A stretch of 64,000 nucleotides of DNA from Veillonella dispar (GTDB lineage Bacteria > Bacillota > Negativicutes > Veillonellales > Veillonellaceae), in assembly GCF_900637515.1 (NCBI RefSeq), contig NZ_LR134375.1, positions 1-64,000 on the forward strand. Reading direction: 5' to 3'. The notes under the pieces are model-generated. The model worked only from the letters and a program-made list of their open reading frames with translations. It did not search any database and was not told the origin of the DNA. Position numbers and translations under genes: made by a program. Shown in pieces: positions 28,339 to 36,806 of the stretch (the first letter of the stretch is position 1; the number at the start of each line of letters is the position of its first letter).

Positions 28339-29435
28339 TGAAATACGATTATTTAGTAGTTGGGGCGGGCCCATTTGGTGCTGTATTTGCCCATGAGGCG
28401 CACAAGCGTGGTAAATCTGTACTTGTTATCGATCGTCGTAATCATATAGCAGGTAATCTGTATTGTGAAAGCAAAGACGATATTAACATTCACGTGTATG
28501 GTGCGCATATTTTCCATACCTCCTTAAAGCATGTGTGGGATTATGTGAATCAATTTGCTGAGTTCAATCACTATGTAAATAGTCCTGTAGCGAACTATAA
28601 AGGTGAAATGTACAATTTGCCTTTTAATATGAATACCTTCTCCAAAATGTGGAATATTCGAACTCCTAAAGAAGCACAGGACATCATTACCAAGCAACGA
28701 TCTGCTATTACAAGTGAACCTAAGAACCTAGAAGAGCAAGCTATTAGCCTTGTAGGTACAGATATTTATGAAAAGCTCATCAAAGGATATACGGAAAAAC
28801 AATGGGGCCGTAAATGTACAGAATTGCCAGCTTTCATTATTAAACGCTTACCAGTTCGTTATACCTACGATAACAATTACTTTAATGACCGTTTCCAAGG
28901 CATTCCTATGGGCGGTTATACGAAGATGATTGAACGCATGTTAGAGGGTATTGAAGTTCGTTTAGGTGTAGACTTCCTCAAACATCGCGATGAATATGAA
29001 GCCTTGGCAGATACAATCATCTATACAGGTCCTATTGATGAGTATTTTGATTACTCTGAAGGTGTATTGGAATATCGCGGTCTTCACTTTGAAACTGAAC
29101 GTCTTGAAGAGGAAAACCATCAAGGTGTTGCCGTTGTGAACTATACGGAAGGGGACATTCCGTATACTCGCATTATTGAACATAAGCATTTTGAATTTGG
29201 TACACAACCTGTTACATATGTAACAAAAGAATATCCAAAAGACTGGAAAATTGGCGAAGAGGCTTATTATCCAGTGAATGATGTAAAGAATTTAGACCTT
29301 TACGCAACATATGTTAAAAAGGCTGAAACGATTTCCAATGTTATCTTTGGTGGTCGTTTAGGGGAATATAAATATTACGATATGGATAAGGTTATTGCTA
29401 GCGCTTTGGCATTAGTAGAAAAAGAGTTAGCTTAA
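28338..29435 (+). CDS. glf: UDP-galactopyranose mutase
   Basis: A 365-residue flavoenzyme that interconverts UDP-galactopyranose and UDP-galactofuranose in the cytoplasm. The N-terminal FAD-binding motif VVGAGPFGAVFAHEA, the HVYGAHIFHT segment, KQWGRKCTELPAFIIKRLP and the C-terminal FGGRLGEYKYYDMDKVI are all typical. The length is normal. Its ATG shares one base with the stop of the WbaP-like gene, so the two are coupled. Its presence indicates that the glycan made by this locus contains galactofuranose. Confidence 0.96.
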   Translation: MKYDYLVVGAGPFGAVFAHEAHKRGKSVLVIDRRNHIAGNLYCESKDDINIHVYGAHIFHTSLKHVWDYVNQFAEFNHYVNSPVANYKGEMYNLPFNMNTFSKMWNIRTPKEAQDIITKQRSAITSEPKNLEEQAISLVGTDIYEKLIKGYTEKQWGRKCTELPAFIIKRLPVRYTYDNNYFNDRFQGIPMGGYTKMIERMLEGIEVRLGVDFLKHRDEYEALADTIIYTGPIDEYFDYSEGVLEYRGLHFETERLEEENHQGVAVVNYTEGDIPYTRIIEHKHFEFGTQPVTYVTKEYPKDWKIGEEAYYPVNDVKNLDLYATYVKKAETISNVIFGGRLGEYKYYDMDKVIASALALVEKELA

Positions 29436-29496
29436 ACAAGTTTTCATATGGTAAGTAGATAGACTTGAGAGACAACACTCATGTAGGAGAGTACTA

Positions 29497-30255
29497 GTGA
29501 ATATTAAGATTTTAGTAGCTACACATAAGCAATATTGGATGCCAGAGGATTCCGTATACATGCCAATCCATGTAGGTCGAGAAGGCAAAGCTGATATTGG
29601 TTATACCGGCGATCATACAGGAGATAATATCTCCTCAAAAAATGCGAATTATTGTGAGTTAACAGGCCTTTATTGGGCTTGGAAAAACCTTGATGCGGAC
29701 TATATCGGTCTTGTTCATTACAGACGATACTTTACGCGCAAAGAGGTGCGTTCCGTAGAGGATAAAAAGAATCAAATTCTTACAGGTCCAGAATGGGAAA
29801 AACTACTTTCAGAGTATCCTGTTGTGGTAGCAGATAAGCGTAAATATTATATTGAATCTAACCGTTCTCACTATAATCATGCCCATCACAGCGACGGCCT
29901 TGATGCGGCAGAGCAAATCATCGCTGAAAAATATCCAGAATATAGCGCTGCTTTCACAAAGGTTTGCAATCGCACATGGGCGCACATGTTCAATATGTTT
30001 GTTATGCGCCGCGACCTATTTGATCAATACTGCGAGTGGATGTTCTCCATCTTGGAGGAAATCGAACATCGCGTCGATATTTCCAATTACGATACATACG
30101 AAGCTCGCATTTATGGTTTTGTAAGCGAAATCTTGCTCGACGTATGGATTGAAGCTAATAACATCGACTATAAAGAACAAAACGTATCCTTTATGGAGCC
30201 ACAAAACTGGATTAAAAAAGGTGGATTATTCTTGAAAAGAAAATTCTTTAAATAA
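29497..30255 (+). CDS. DUF4422 glycosyltransferase-like protein
   Basis: A 252-residue protein of the DUF4422 family, recognisable by ILVATHKQYWMPED, the GDNISSKNANYCELTGLYWAW segment and YIGLVHYRRYF. Members occur in capsule and LPS loci and are taken to be glycosyltransferases, some of them adding galactofuranose; that would fit the neighbouring glf, but it is an inference. The start is GTG 29497 with TAGGAGAG upstream. No signal peptide or membrane helix is seen. Confidence 0.83.
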   Translation: MNIKILVATHKQYWMPEDSVYMPIHVGREGKADIGYTGDHTGDNISSKNANYCELTGLYWAWKNLDADYIGLVHYRRYFTRKEVRSVEDKKNQILTGPEWEKLLSEYPVVVADKRKYYIESNRSHYNHAHHSDGLDAAEQIIAEKYPEYSAAFTKVCNRTWAHMFNMFVMRRDLFDQYCEWMFSILEEIEHRVDISNYDTYEARIYGFVSEILLDVWIEANNIDYKEQNVSFMEPQNWIKKGGLFLKRKFFK

Positions 30256-30288
30256 TAGACCTATTTGTATTATGGAGGAATTTTTTTG

Positions 30289-31143
30289 ATGAGAGAAATT
30301 GGATTTTCGGAGATTAAGAGTGTCGCTTTAGATATTTTAAAAGATGTGGCACATTTTTGTGATACACATGGTATTCGATATGTATTAGCGTATGGAACAA
30401 TGTTGGGAGCCGTTAGACATAAAGGTTTTATTCCATGGGATGATGATATTGATATCATGATGCCACGGGATGATTATAATCGCTTTATTAAGACATATAA
30501 TGAGCATAACTCAAGATATCAAGTGTTTTCTATTGAAAATGATGATACTTATACCTATACAATGGCTAAGGTATTCGATCAAGAAACGGTTATGATTGAT
30601 AATACATTATGGCGTAATTTTGATAAAGCAGGTGTATTTATAGATATTTTCCCAATTGATGGGTTACCGGATGAAACACAGGCACAACAAAAAATATTTA
30701 GACATCAACAATTTTTAAACTTGTTATTCCATGGGTCTTCTATGAAGTTTACATTCAGTAATCGTTATGTAGACTCTAAAGGTAGCTTTGCAAAGTTAAA
30801 AGGTTATGTTCGTACATTCTTAAAATTTGGTGCTATTAGTTTAATGCATTTTTTACCAACTACAAGTTTAATTAAAAAGATTAACCAAGATGCACAACAG
30901 TACCCATTTTCAGATGCGAAATATATAAGTGTTCTCGTTGATTGTGCAAGTGGTAATAAACGAGAGGTCTATGAAAAGACCTTGTTTGATAATAGAAGTT
31001 TATATCCTTTTGAGGATACTGAGTTTTGGGGACTTACAGATAGCGATTTCTATTTAAGTCATTTGTACAATAATTATATGGAAGCACCACCTGAAGATCG
31101 CCAGGTACCGCATCATAACTATAGAGTATATTGGAAACAATAA
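30289..31143 (+). CDS. LicD family phosphotransferase (first copy)
   Basis: A 284-residue protein with the LicD core: YVLAYGTMLGAVRHKGFIPW followed by DDDIDIMMPRDDY, a nucleotidyltransferase-like metal-binding site, and a C-terminal PPEDRQVPHH motif. LicD proteins transfer phosphocholine or similar groups from a CDP-activated donor to glycans. ATG 30289 follows GGAGGA; an upstream in-frame ATG at 30265 precedes that site and was rejected. It is the first gene of a LicD - aminotransferase - cytidylyltransferase - LicD cassette. Confidence 0.86.
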   Translation: MREIGFSEIKSVALDILKDVAHFCDTHGIRYVLAYGTMLGAVRHKGFIPWDDDIDIMMPRDDYNRFIKTYNEHNSRYQVFSIENDDTYTYTMAKVFDQETVMIDNTLWRNFDKAGVFIDIFPIDGLPDETQAQQKIFRHQQFLNLLFHGSSMKFTFSNRYVDSKGSFAKLKGYVRTFLKFGAISLMHFLPTTSLIKKINQDAQQYPFSDAKYISVLVDCASGNKREVYEKTLFDNRSLYPFEDTEFWGLTDSDFYLSHLYNNYMEAPPEDRQVPHHNYRVYWKQ

Positions 31144-31157
31144 GAGGGGATTATATT

Positions 31158-32234
31158 ATGAAACTATTTACAGTAGGACCAACACAAATGAGAAAGGAAA
31201 TTCTTGATGTAAGACATCAACAAGTTCCTTATTTTAGAACAACAGAATTTTCTGAAGTTATGTTAGACTCAGATAAACTGCTCAAAAAGTTTATGAATGC
31301 ACCAGAAAGCTATAAATCCATCTACTTAACAGCTTCTGGTACAGGCGCATTAGAAGCTACTATTATGAATTGTATGAATGAAACTGACCATGTACTAGTT
31401 ATTAATGGTGGTACTTTTGGTCAACGTTTCGTCGATTTATGTGAACTCCATGAGATTCCTCATACTGTGATTAAACTAGAAGAAGGCGAGGCGTTGACTG
31501 CTAAACACTTTGCTGCAGTAGAAGAACAATCATTTACCTTTGTTATTGCTAATATTGATGAAACTTCTACAGCACAGCTATATGATATTAATTTATTAAG
31601 TAGCTTTGCTAAAAAGAAACAAGCGTACTTAGTGATTGATGCAATTAGTTCGTTCTTAATCGATCATTATGATATGGCTGGTAATAATATTGATGTTACT
31701 ATTTTGAGTTCCCAAAAAGGACTTTGTATTGCACCAGGTATATCTCCTATTGTAATTAGTGACAGATTATATGAGGAACGTGTAAAAAATAATCACATTA
31801 AGAATCTTTATTTTGATTTCAACCAATATATAAAAAACTTTACAAGAGGTCAAACACCATTCACACCTGCTGTTGGGGTATGCTTAGAAATGAATAAAGC
31901 ATTACATCTGATTGAAGAGGAAGGTTTTGAAAACTATTTAGCTCGTATTGATAGTGTGGCGAAAGATTTCAGAAATAGAATTAAAGAACTGCCAGTATCT
32001 CTTCCTGCTTTCAGCATCAGTAATGCGGTTACACCTATTCGTTTTGAACAACCAATTGCTAAAGATGTATTTACAATTTTGAAGGACAAATATGATATTT
32101 TTGTAAATCCTACGGGTGGGGTCAATGAAGACTATGTTCTACGCGTTGCTCATATTGGAGATACAACCATTGAGGATAATAAAATGCTCGTAGAAACAAT
32201 GAAATCAGTCATTAAAGAGATTACAGGTAAATAA
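31158..32234 (+). CDS. Class V PLP-dependent aminotransferase
   Basis: A 358-residue fold-type I aminotransferase similar to alanine-glyoxylate and 2-aminoethylphosphonate transaminases. It opens LFTVGPTQM, has the cofactor-binding TASGTGALEATI, VIDAISSF, and the Schiff-base lysine K187 in LSSQKGLCIAPG. ATG 31158 follows AGAGGGGA, so a longer in-frame reading from 31131 was rejected. The next gene starts one base after its stop. Given the neighbouring cytidylyltransferase and LicD genes, it probably aminates a small keto compound that is then CDP-activated; the substrate (for example a serinol- or ethanolamine-type precursor) is inference. Confidence 0.82.
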   Translation: MKLFTVGPTQMRKEILDVRHQQVPYFRTTEFSEVMLDSDKLLKKFMNAPESYKSIYLTASGTGALEATIMNCMNETDHVLVINGGTFGQRFVDLCELHEIPHTVIKLEEGEALTAKHFAAVEEQSFTFVIANIDETSTAQLYDINLLSSFAKKKQAYLVIDAISSFLIDHYDMAGNNIDVTILSSQKGLCIAPGISPIVISDRLYEERVKNNHIKNLYFDFNQYIKNFTRGQTPFTPAVGVCLEMNKALHLIEEEGFENYLARIDSVAKDFRNRIKELPVSLPAFSISNAVTPIRFEQPIAKDVFTILKDKYDIFVNPTGGVNEDYVLRVAHIGDTTIEDNKMLVETMKSVIKEITGK

Positions 32235-32235
32235 T

Positions 32236-33570
32236 ATGGTAAAAGTGATAACATATGGAACATATGATTTGTTTCATGAGGGACATTACAATCTATTAAA
32301 AAATGCAAAAGCATTAGGTGATTACCTAATTGTTGGGGTTACGTCTGACTATTTTGATAAATCTAGAGGTAAATTTAATGTTCGTGATTCTTTAATGACG
32401 CGCATAGATAATGTGCGTGCTACAGGTTTTGCAGATGAAATCGTAGTAGAAGAATATTTTGGCCAAAAAATAGATGATATTAAACGTTTTAATGTAGATA
32501 TATTTACTGTTGGATCTGATTGGGAAGGCTATTTTGATTATTTAAATGAGTATTGTAAGGTAGTTTACCTACCAAGAACACAAGGTATTTCTAGTACTCA
32601 AATCAGAAATTCCGAGAATGTTAGATTAGGTATTATTGGTAATGAAGTTATTTTGGACAGATTTTTAGATGAGTCTAAATTTGTTAGTGGTATTGATATT
32701 ATAGGTGGGTACACAGAGGCAGATGAGACTGATACTATCTATAAATCATATCAGTTTAATGATTTAGAGCAATTTTGTTCATCTGAAAAGTTACTAGATG
32801 AGGTAGATGCGGTATATATTAATATGCCTTTATCTAAACGTGGTGCGTATATTGAAAAAGCACTACAAGCTAGAAAACATGTATTAACAGAATTTCCATT
32901 TAGTAGTGACCTTGATGAAACATTACGCTTGATGGAGTTGGCGAAATCTTCCAACTTAGTATTAATGGAAGGCTTAAAAACAGCGTATAGCCCTGCTTTT
33001 AATAAGTTAATTGCCATGGCTCGTAGTGGGAGAATTGGTAAAATCTTTAATGTAGAGGCTAATTTTACACAAGTTTTGGGTGATGATTTGGCTAATCAAG
33101 TTAGAATAGCGGGTGGTAGTATTTTATCTTTAGCATCCTATCCGTTATTGGCTATCTTTAAACTCTTAGGCTTTAATTATAACCGCGTTGATTTTATAAG
33201 CCATAAGGTTGATGATGTCGATATTTTATCGAAAATTAATTTCCTTTATGATGATGCGATGGCTTCTGCTACAGTGGCTATCAATGCTAAAGCTGAGGGT
33301 GATTTAGTCATATCTGGTTCTAAAGGATATATCTATGTACCTGCACCTTGGTGGAAAACAGAATTCTTTGAAATGCGCTTTGAAGATGTAAACTTGAATC
33401 AAAAGTACTTCTATAAATTTGAAGGTGAAGGTTTACGATATGGAATTGTTGAGTTCTTGAAATGTATTAGAGAGGATTCTGAAAGCTTCTTGATGAGCCA
33501 TCAAGATATGATTGAAGAGGTACGCGTCCTCAATAAGTTTGTATCTGATACCGATGTTACTGTAATTTAG
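32236..33570 (+). CDS. Fusion: TagD-like cytidylyltransferase plus Gfo/Idh/MocA oxidoreductase-like domain
   Basis: A 444-residue two-domain protein. Residues 1-130 form a glycerol-3-phosphate cytidylyltransferase-type domain, with GTYDLFHEGHYNLL (HxGH) near the N-terminus and RTQGISSTQIR at its end. From about residue 135 a Gfo/Idh/MocA-like domain follows (VRLGIIGNEVI, later MEGLKTAYSPAF and GRIGKIFNVEANF). The usual EKP motif of that family reads E219-F220-P221, so the catalytic lysine is missing and the domain may not be a normal dehydrogenase. It starts one base after the aminotransferase stop. It should make a CDP-linked small polyol or amino-polyol. Confidence 0.85.
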   Translation: MVKVITYGTYDLFHEGHYNLLKNAKALGDYLIVGVTSDYFDKSRGKFNVRDSLMTRIDNVRATGFADEIVVEEYFGQKIDDIKRFNVDIFTVGSDWEGYFDYLNEYCKVVYLPRTQGISSTQIRNSENVRLGIIGNEVILDRFLDESKFVSGIDIIGGYTEADETDTIYKSYQFNDLEQFCSSEKLLDEVDAVYINMPLSKRGAYIEKALQARKHVLTEFPFSSDLDETLRLMELAKSSNLVLMEGLKTAYSPAFNKLIAMARSGRIGKIFNVEANFTQVLGDDLANQVRIAGGSILSLASYPLLAIFKLLGFNYNRVDFISHKVDDVDILSKINFLYDDAMASATVAINAKAEGDLVISGSKGYIYVPAPWWKTEFFEMRFEDVNLNQKYFYKFEGEGLRYGIVEFLKCIREDSESFLMSHQDMIEEVRVLNKFVSDTDVTVI

Positions 33571-33581
33571 TATGGGATTTG

Positions 33582-34403
33582 ATGAGTATGCAACAATTAT
33601 CTTTACGAGAAGTTCAGCTAGAAGAGTTAAATCTTCTCAAGGATTTTGACCAATTTTGCAAAAAATATAATTTAAAATATAGTTTATGTTATGGCACATT
33701 AATAGGTGCAGCTCGACATAAAGGGTTTATACCTTGGGATGATGATATTGATGTTTGTATGCCAAGACCTGATTATGAACGGTTATTAACGTTAAAAGAG
33801 CACTACGATCACGATGGATTAGAGCTAATTGCTAATCCTATCAATCATAGTTTGGATGCAACCTATGCGGCTATCATCAATAAAAATATTCCTTGTGAAA
33901 ATACATATTCTAATACATTACGTAGCAAGTATTTATGGATAGATATTTTCCCTGTTGATGGATTTAGTGAAGATATGTCCATTATGAAAGAGATTTATGA
34001 TAAATCGATTTTTTATCAAAAAATACTTACATTAGCTAGCGCTAAACTGTTTAAGGGGAAATCTCTTATTCATGCTTTAGGTAAATTAGTTATTGTGCCA
34101 TTGTGCCGTTTATTTGGTAAACAACGTTGTATCGATATCATGGATCGTTTGGCTAAATCTTATGACTATACTAAATCAGAGTATGTTGGTGTAATTGCAT
34201 GGGGTGAAGGTGTAAAGGAACGATTGCCTAAACAGGATTTTGAGAAGATGACTACCATTGAGTTTGAAGATCAATTATTTTCTGTTATGTCCTGTTGGAG
34301 AGAATATCTAGATAATATGTATGATGACTATATGCAGATGCCTCCTGAGGATCAACGCTGTGGACATAATATTGTTGCATATAAGATAGAGCGAAAGGAT
34401 TAA
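33582..34403 (+). CDS. LicD family phosphotransferase (second copy)
   Basis: A 273-residue LicD protein with YSLCYGTLIGAARHKGFIPW followed by DDDIDVCMPRPDY and a C-terminal MPPEDQRCGHN motif. It resembles the copy at 30289 but is clearly divergent, so the two may act on different acceptors. ATG 33582 and ATG 33588 are both possible after GGGA at 33574-33577; a TTG at 33579 is less likely. It ends four bases before the next glycosyltransferase gene. The transferred group should be the CDP-activated product of the preceding gene. Confidence 0.85.
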   Translation: MSMQQLSLREVQLEELNLLKDFDQFCKKYNLKYSLCYGTLIGAARHKGFIPWDDDIDVCMPRPDYERLLTLKEHYDHDGLELIANPINHSLDATYAAIINKNIPCENTYSNTLRSKYLWIDIFPVDGFSEDMSIMKEIYDKSIFYQKILTLASAKLFKGKSLIHALGKLVIVPLCRLFGKQRCIDIMDRLAKSYDYTKSEYVGVIAWGEGVKERLPKQDFEKMTTIEFEDQLFSVMSCWREYLDNMYDDYMQMPPEDQRCGHNIVAYKIERKD

Positions 34404-34407
34404 GTAT

Positions 34408-35361
34408 ATGGAGCCGTTACTTTCTATTATTGTTCCCATTTATAATGTTGAACAGTATGTTGATAAATGTATTCAATCAATACTTAATCAAACCTATCAA
34501 AATTTAGAAATTATTTTAGTCGATGATGGAGCAACCGATTGTAGCGGTTCTATTGCCGATTCTTATGCGGCGAAGGATAAACGCATAAAGGTCTTTCATA
34601 AAGAAAATGGTGGGCTTTCCGATGCTCGTAATTATGGTTTAGATCATGTTACAGGAGACTATATTTTATTCGTTGATAGTGATGATTTTATAGAAAATAC
34701 AATGTGTGAAAGATTGTTTGCTGTAGCGAATAGTACTAATGCTGATATAGTATCTTGTAATTATTATATCTATAGAGAAGATGATGATATCAGTATACAT
34801 ACTATGTCTGTTCAAGATGATACAAGAACTTTCACAGGCATGGATATGTTGAGATATTATCTGCTAAAAACGGAACCATTCGATCTCAATGTAGTATGGA
34901 ATAAACTCTTTAAATCTGAGTTATTCAATGGGACAGTATTAGTTCGTTTTCCAAAGGGGAGAGTTCAAGAGGATAATTTTACTATTTTCAGGCTATTTTT
35001 GAATGCTAATACTATAGTAACAGTAAATGAACCTCTTTATTATTATGTACAACGCGCTGGTAGTATCATGGCTAATTTTAGTAGACGTTTTATGACGGAT
35101 ACCGTAGAGTCCCATATATATATGAATGATTATCTTATGGATCACTGTAGTAGTGTAAAGAACGAACTGCAATTGTATCTTTTAAATTCCTATGTGGAAT
35201 TATCTCGTAGAGTTCATGTTAATAAATGTAAGACAGAGTACAATGATTTACTCACTCAATATAAGCACTATGTCTTAGATCATACGGCTGATACTAGCCA
35301 TAACCCATTATGGAAGTGCAAACAAGATATAAAGAGGGTATTGGTTAAATTGTATTATTGA
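34408..35361 (+). CDS. Family 2 glycosyltransferase
   Basis: A 317-residue GT-A enzyme with a canonical N-terminus: LLSIIVPIYNVEQYVDKCI, ILVDDGATDCSGSIA, GGLSDARNYGL and VDSDDFIE for nucleotide-sugar and metal binding. The C-terminal third is helical and variable, as usual in O-antigen or capsule loci. It has no signal peptide. The sugar is not predictable. A terminator follows, closing the co-directional run that begins at the WbaP-like gene. Confidence 0.9.
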   Translation: MEPLLSIIVPIYNVEQYVDKCIQSILNQTYQNLEIILVDDGATDCSGSIADSYAAKDKRIKVFHKENGGLSDARNYGLDHVTGDYILFVDSDDFIENTMCERLFAVANSTNADIVSCNYYIYREDDDISIHTMSVQDDTRTFTGMDMLRYYLLKTEPFDLNVVWNKLFKSELFNGTVLVRFPKGRVQEDNFTIFRLFLNANTIVTVNEPLYYYVQRAGSIMANFSRRFMTDTVESHIYMNDYLMDHCSSVKNELQLYLLNSYVELSRRVHVNKCKTEYNDLLTQYKHYVLDHTADTSHNPLWKCKQDIKRVLVKLYY

Positions 35362-35410
35362 ATATGAATCATAACCATATTTATACGGTTGTATGTAACA
35401 TATGATTAAA

Positions 35411-35461
35411 ACCCATAGAGATTATCTTTATATTTTTAATTGATAATACTATGGGATTTTC
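35411..35461 (+). terminator. Intrinsic terminator after the GT2 gene
   Basis: CCCATAG (35412-35418) and CTATGGG (35449-35455), with inner ATTATC/GATAAT pairing, are followed by ATTTTCT. It divides the first part of the glycan operon from wzx and wzy. Confidence 0.78.
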
Positions 35462-35522
35462 TCTAATTATGAAAGCATGGTTAGTAAGGTTTGATAGATA
35501 TTAATGATAGAGGAAAAGTAAT

Positions 35523-36767
35523 GTGAGGAAGAGTTACTCCGTATTAATAGAGAATATATTTTCTCTACTAACCTTGCGCGCTTTAGAATATGTACTTGCT
35601 TTTATTTTGGTACCATATTTAATTCGCGTATTAGGACCTTTGCATTTTGGAATGATTGCATTTATGCAAGGTATTATGGAATATTTCCGAATCTTTGTTG
35701 ATTTTGGGTACTCCTTAACGGCTCCAAAGGCAATAGCACAGGCTGAAGAACAGAAGATAGGATTTCTGTTTGCCAAATATTTTTATGGAAAAGTATGTAT
35801 ATTAATATTTGTTACTCTGGTATTTTTTGCTGTTTATAATCTGCAACGCATATTACTAGGAAATACGATCGACATATTATTATTTCAGGTTATGTACTGT
35901 GGAATTATAGGTAATGTTTTATTTCCTGTATGGTTTTTTCAAGGTATACAGAAAATGCGATATATTACCATCTTAAATATGAGTGGACGTATTTGTACGA
36001 TGCTTGGCATATTTTTACTTGTAAAATCTCCAGATGATTATATACTCGCTGCATTCTTACAAGCTTGCACGCCTTTAATTGCAGGTGTTTTTTCAATAGT
36101 CTGGTTAAGAAAACATTATACGGGATTGTTTAAATGGCCAACTATAGGTGAAATTATTAATTCTTATAAAGAAGGCTGGTCTATATTCGTATCCTCCTTA
36201 GCGGTTAACTTATATACTGCAACTAATGTAGTGGTATTGGGGATGCTTACGAATAATGTTATCGTTGGTTACTATAGTGCTGCTGATAAATTAATTACCT
36301 GTGTTCGTAGAGGTATATATGCTGTAAGTGATGCAATATATCCGTTTATAAGTAAGATGATGAAGGATGATATTTCTAAGGGATTACAATTTATAAAGAA
36401 ACAAATATTCTTGTATTTGGTTGTAGGCCTTGTTGGCTGTACATCTTTATTTTTCTTCTCAGATACTATAGTCAAGCTATTGTTCGGAGCGGATTATAAT
36501 TTAACTGTTGACGTATTACGAATCTTGTCATTTGTTCCTTTAGCTGTTGCTATTAGTACTGTATTTGGTGAAGAAACGATGCTACCACTCAATATGAATA
36601 GTGCATATAGCCGAACTCTAGTATTGGCAGCATTCTTTAGCTTGTTATCTATATTCCCATTGTGTTATTTGTGGGGGGCTAAAGGGGTAGCAATGACAAT
36701 GTTATTAACAGAATTTTTAATTATGATTATTATGGGAGGCTTATTAAGGAAACAACTCTTCCAATAG
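35523..36767 (+). CDS. wzx: Wzx-type oligosaccharide flippase
   Basis: A 414-residue membrane protein with about 12 predicted spans in the MATE-like polysaccharide flippase pattern. The N-terminus (SLLTLRALEYVLAFILVPYL, RVLGPLHFGMIAF, FVDFGYSLTAPKAIA) is typical of Wzx. It should move undecaprenyl-linked repeat units across the inner membrane. The start is GTG 35523, preceded by GAGG. It is followed 39 bases later by the Wzy-like gene, giving a flippase-polymerase pair. Confidence 0.87.
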   Translation: MRKSYSVLIENIFSLLTLRALEYVLAFILVPYLIRVLGPLHFGMIAFMQGIMEYFRIFVDFGYSLTAPKAIAQAEEQKIGFLFAKYFYGKVCILIFVTLVFFAVYNLQRILLGNTIDILLFQVMYCGIIGNVLFPVWFFQGIQKMRYITILNMSGRICTMLGIFLLVKSPDDYILAAFLQACTPLIAGVFSIVWLRKHYTGLFKWPTIGEIINSYKEGWSIFVSSLAVNLYTATNVVVLGMLTNNVIVGYYSAADKLITCVRRGIYAVSDAIYPFISKMMKDDISKGLQFIKKQIFLYLVVGLVGCTSLFFFSDTIVKLLFGADYNLTVDVLRILSFVPLAVAISTVFGEETMLPLNMNSAYSRTLVLAAFFSLLSIFPLCYLWGAKGVAMTMLLTEFLIMIIMGGLLRKQLFQ

Positions 36768-36806
36768 GTTTAAATAGTTTGAGAGATTTGAGAGGTTTGT
36801 TTTAAT

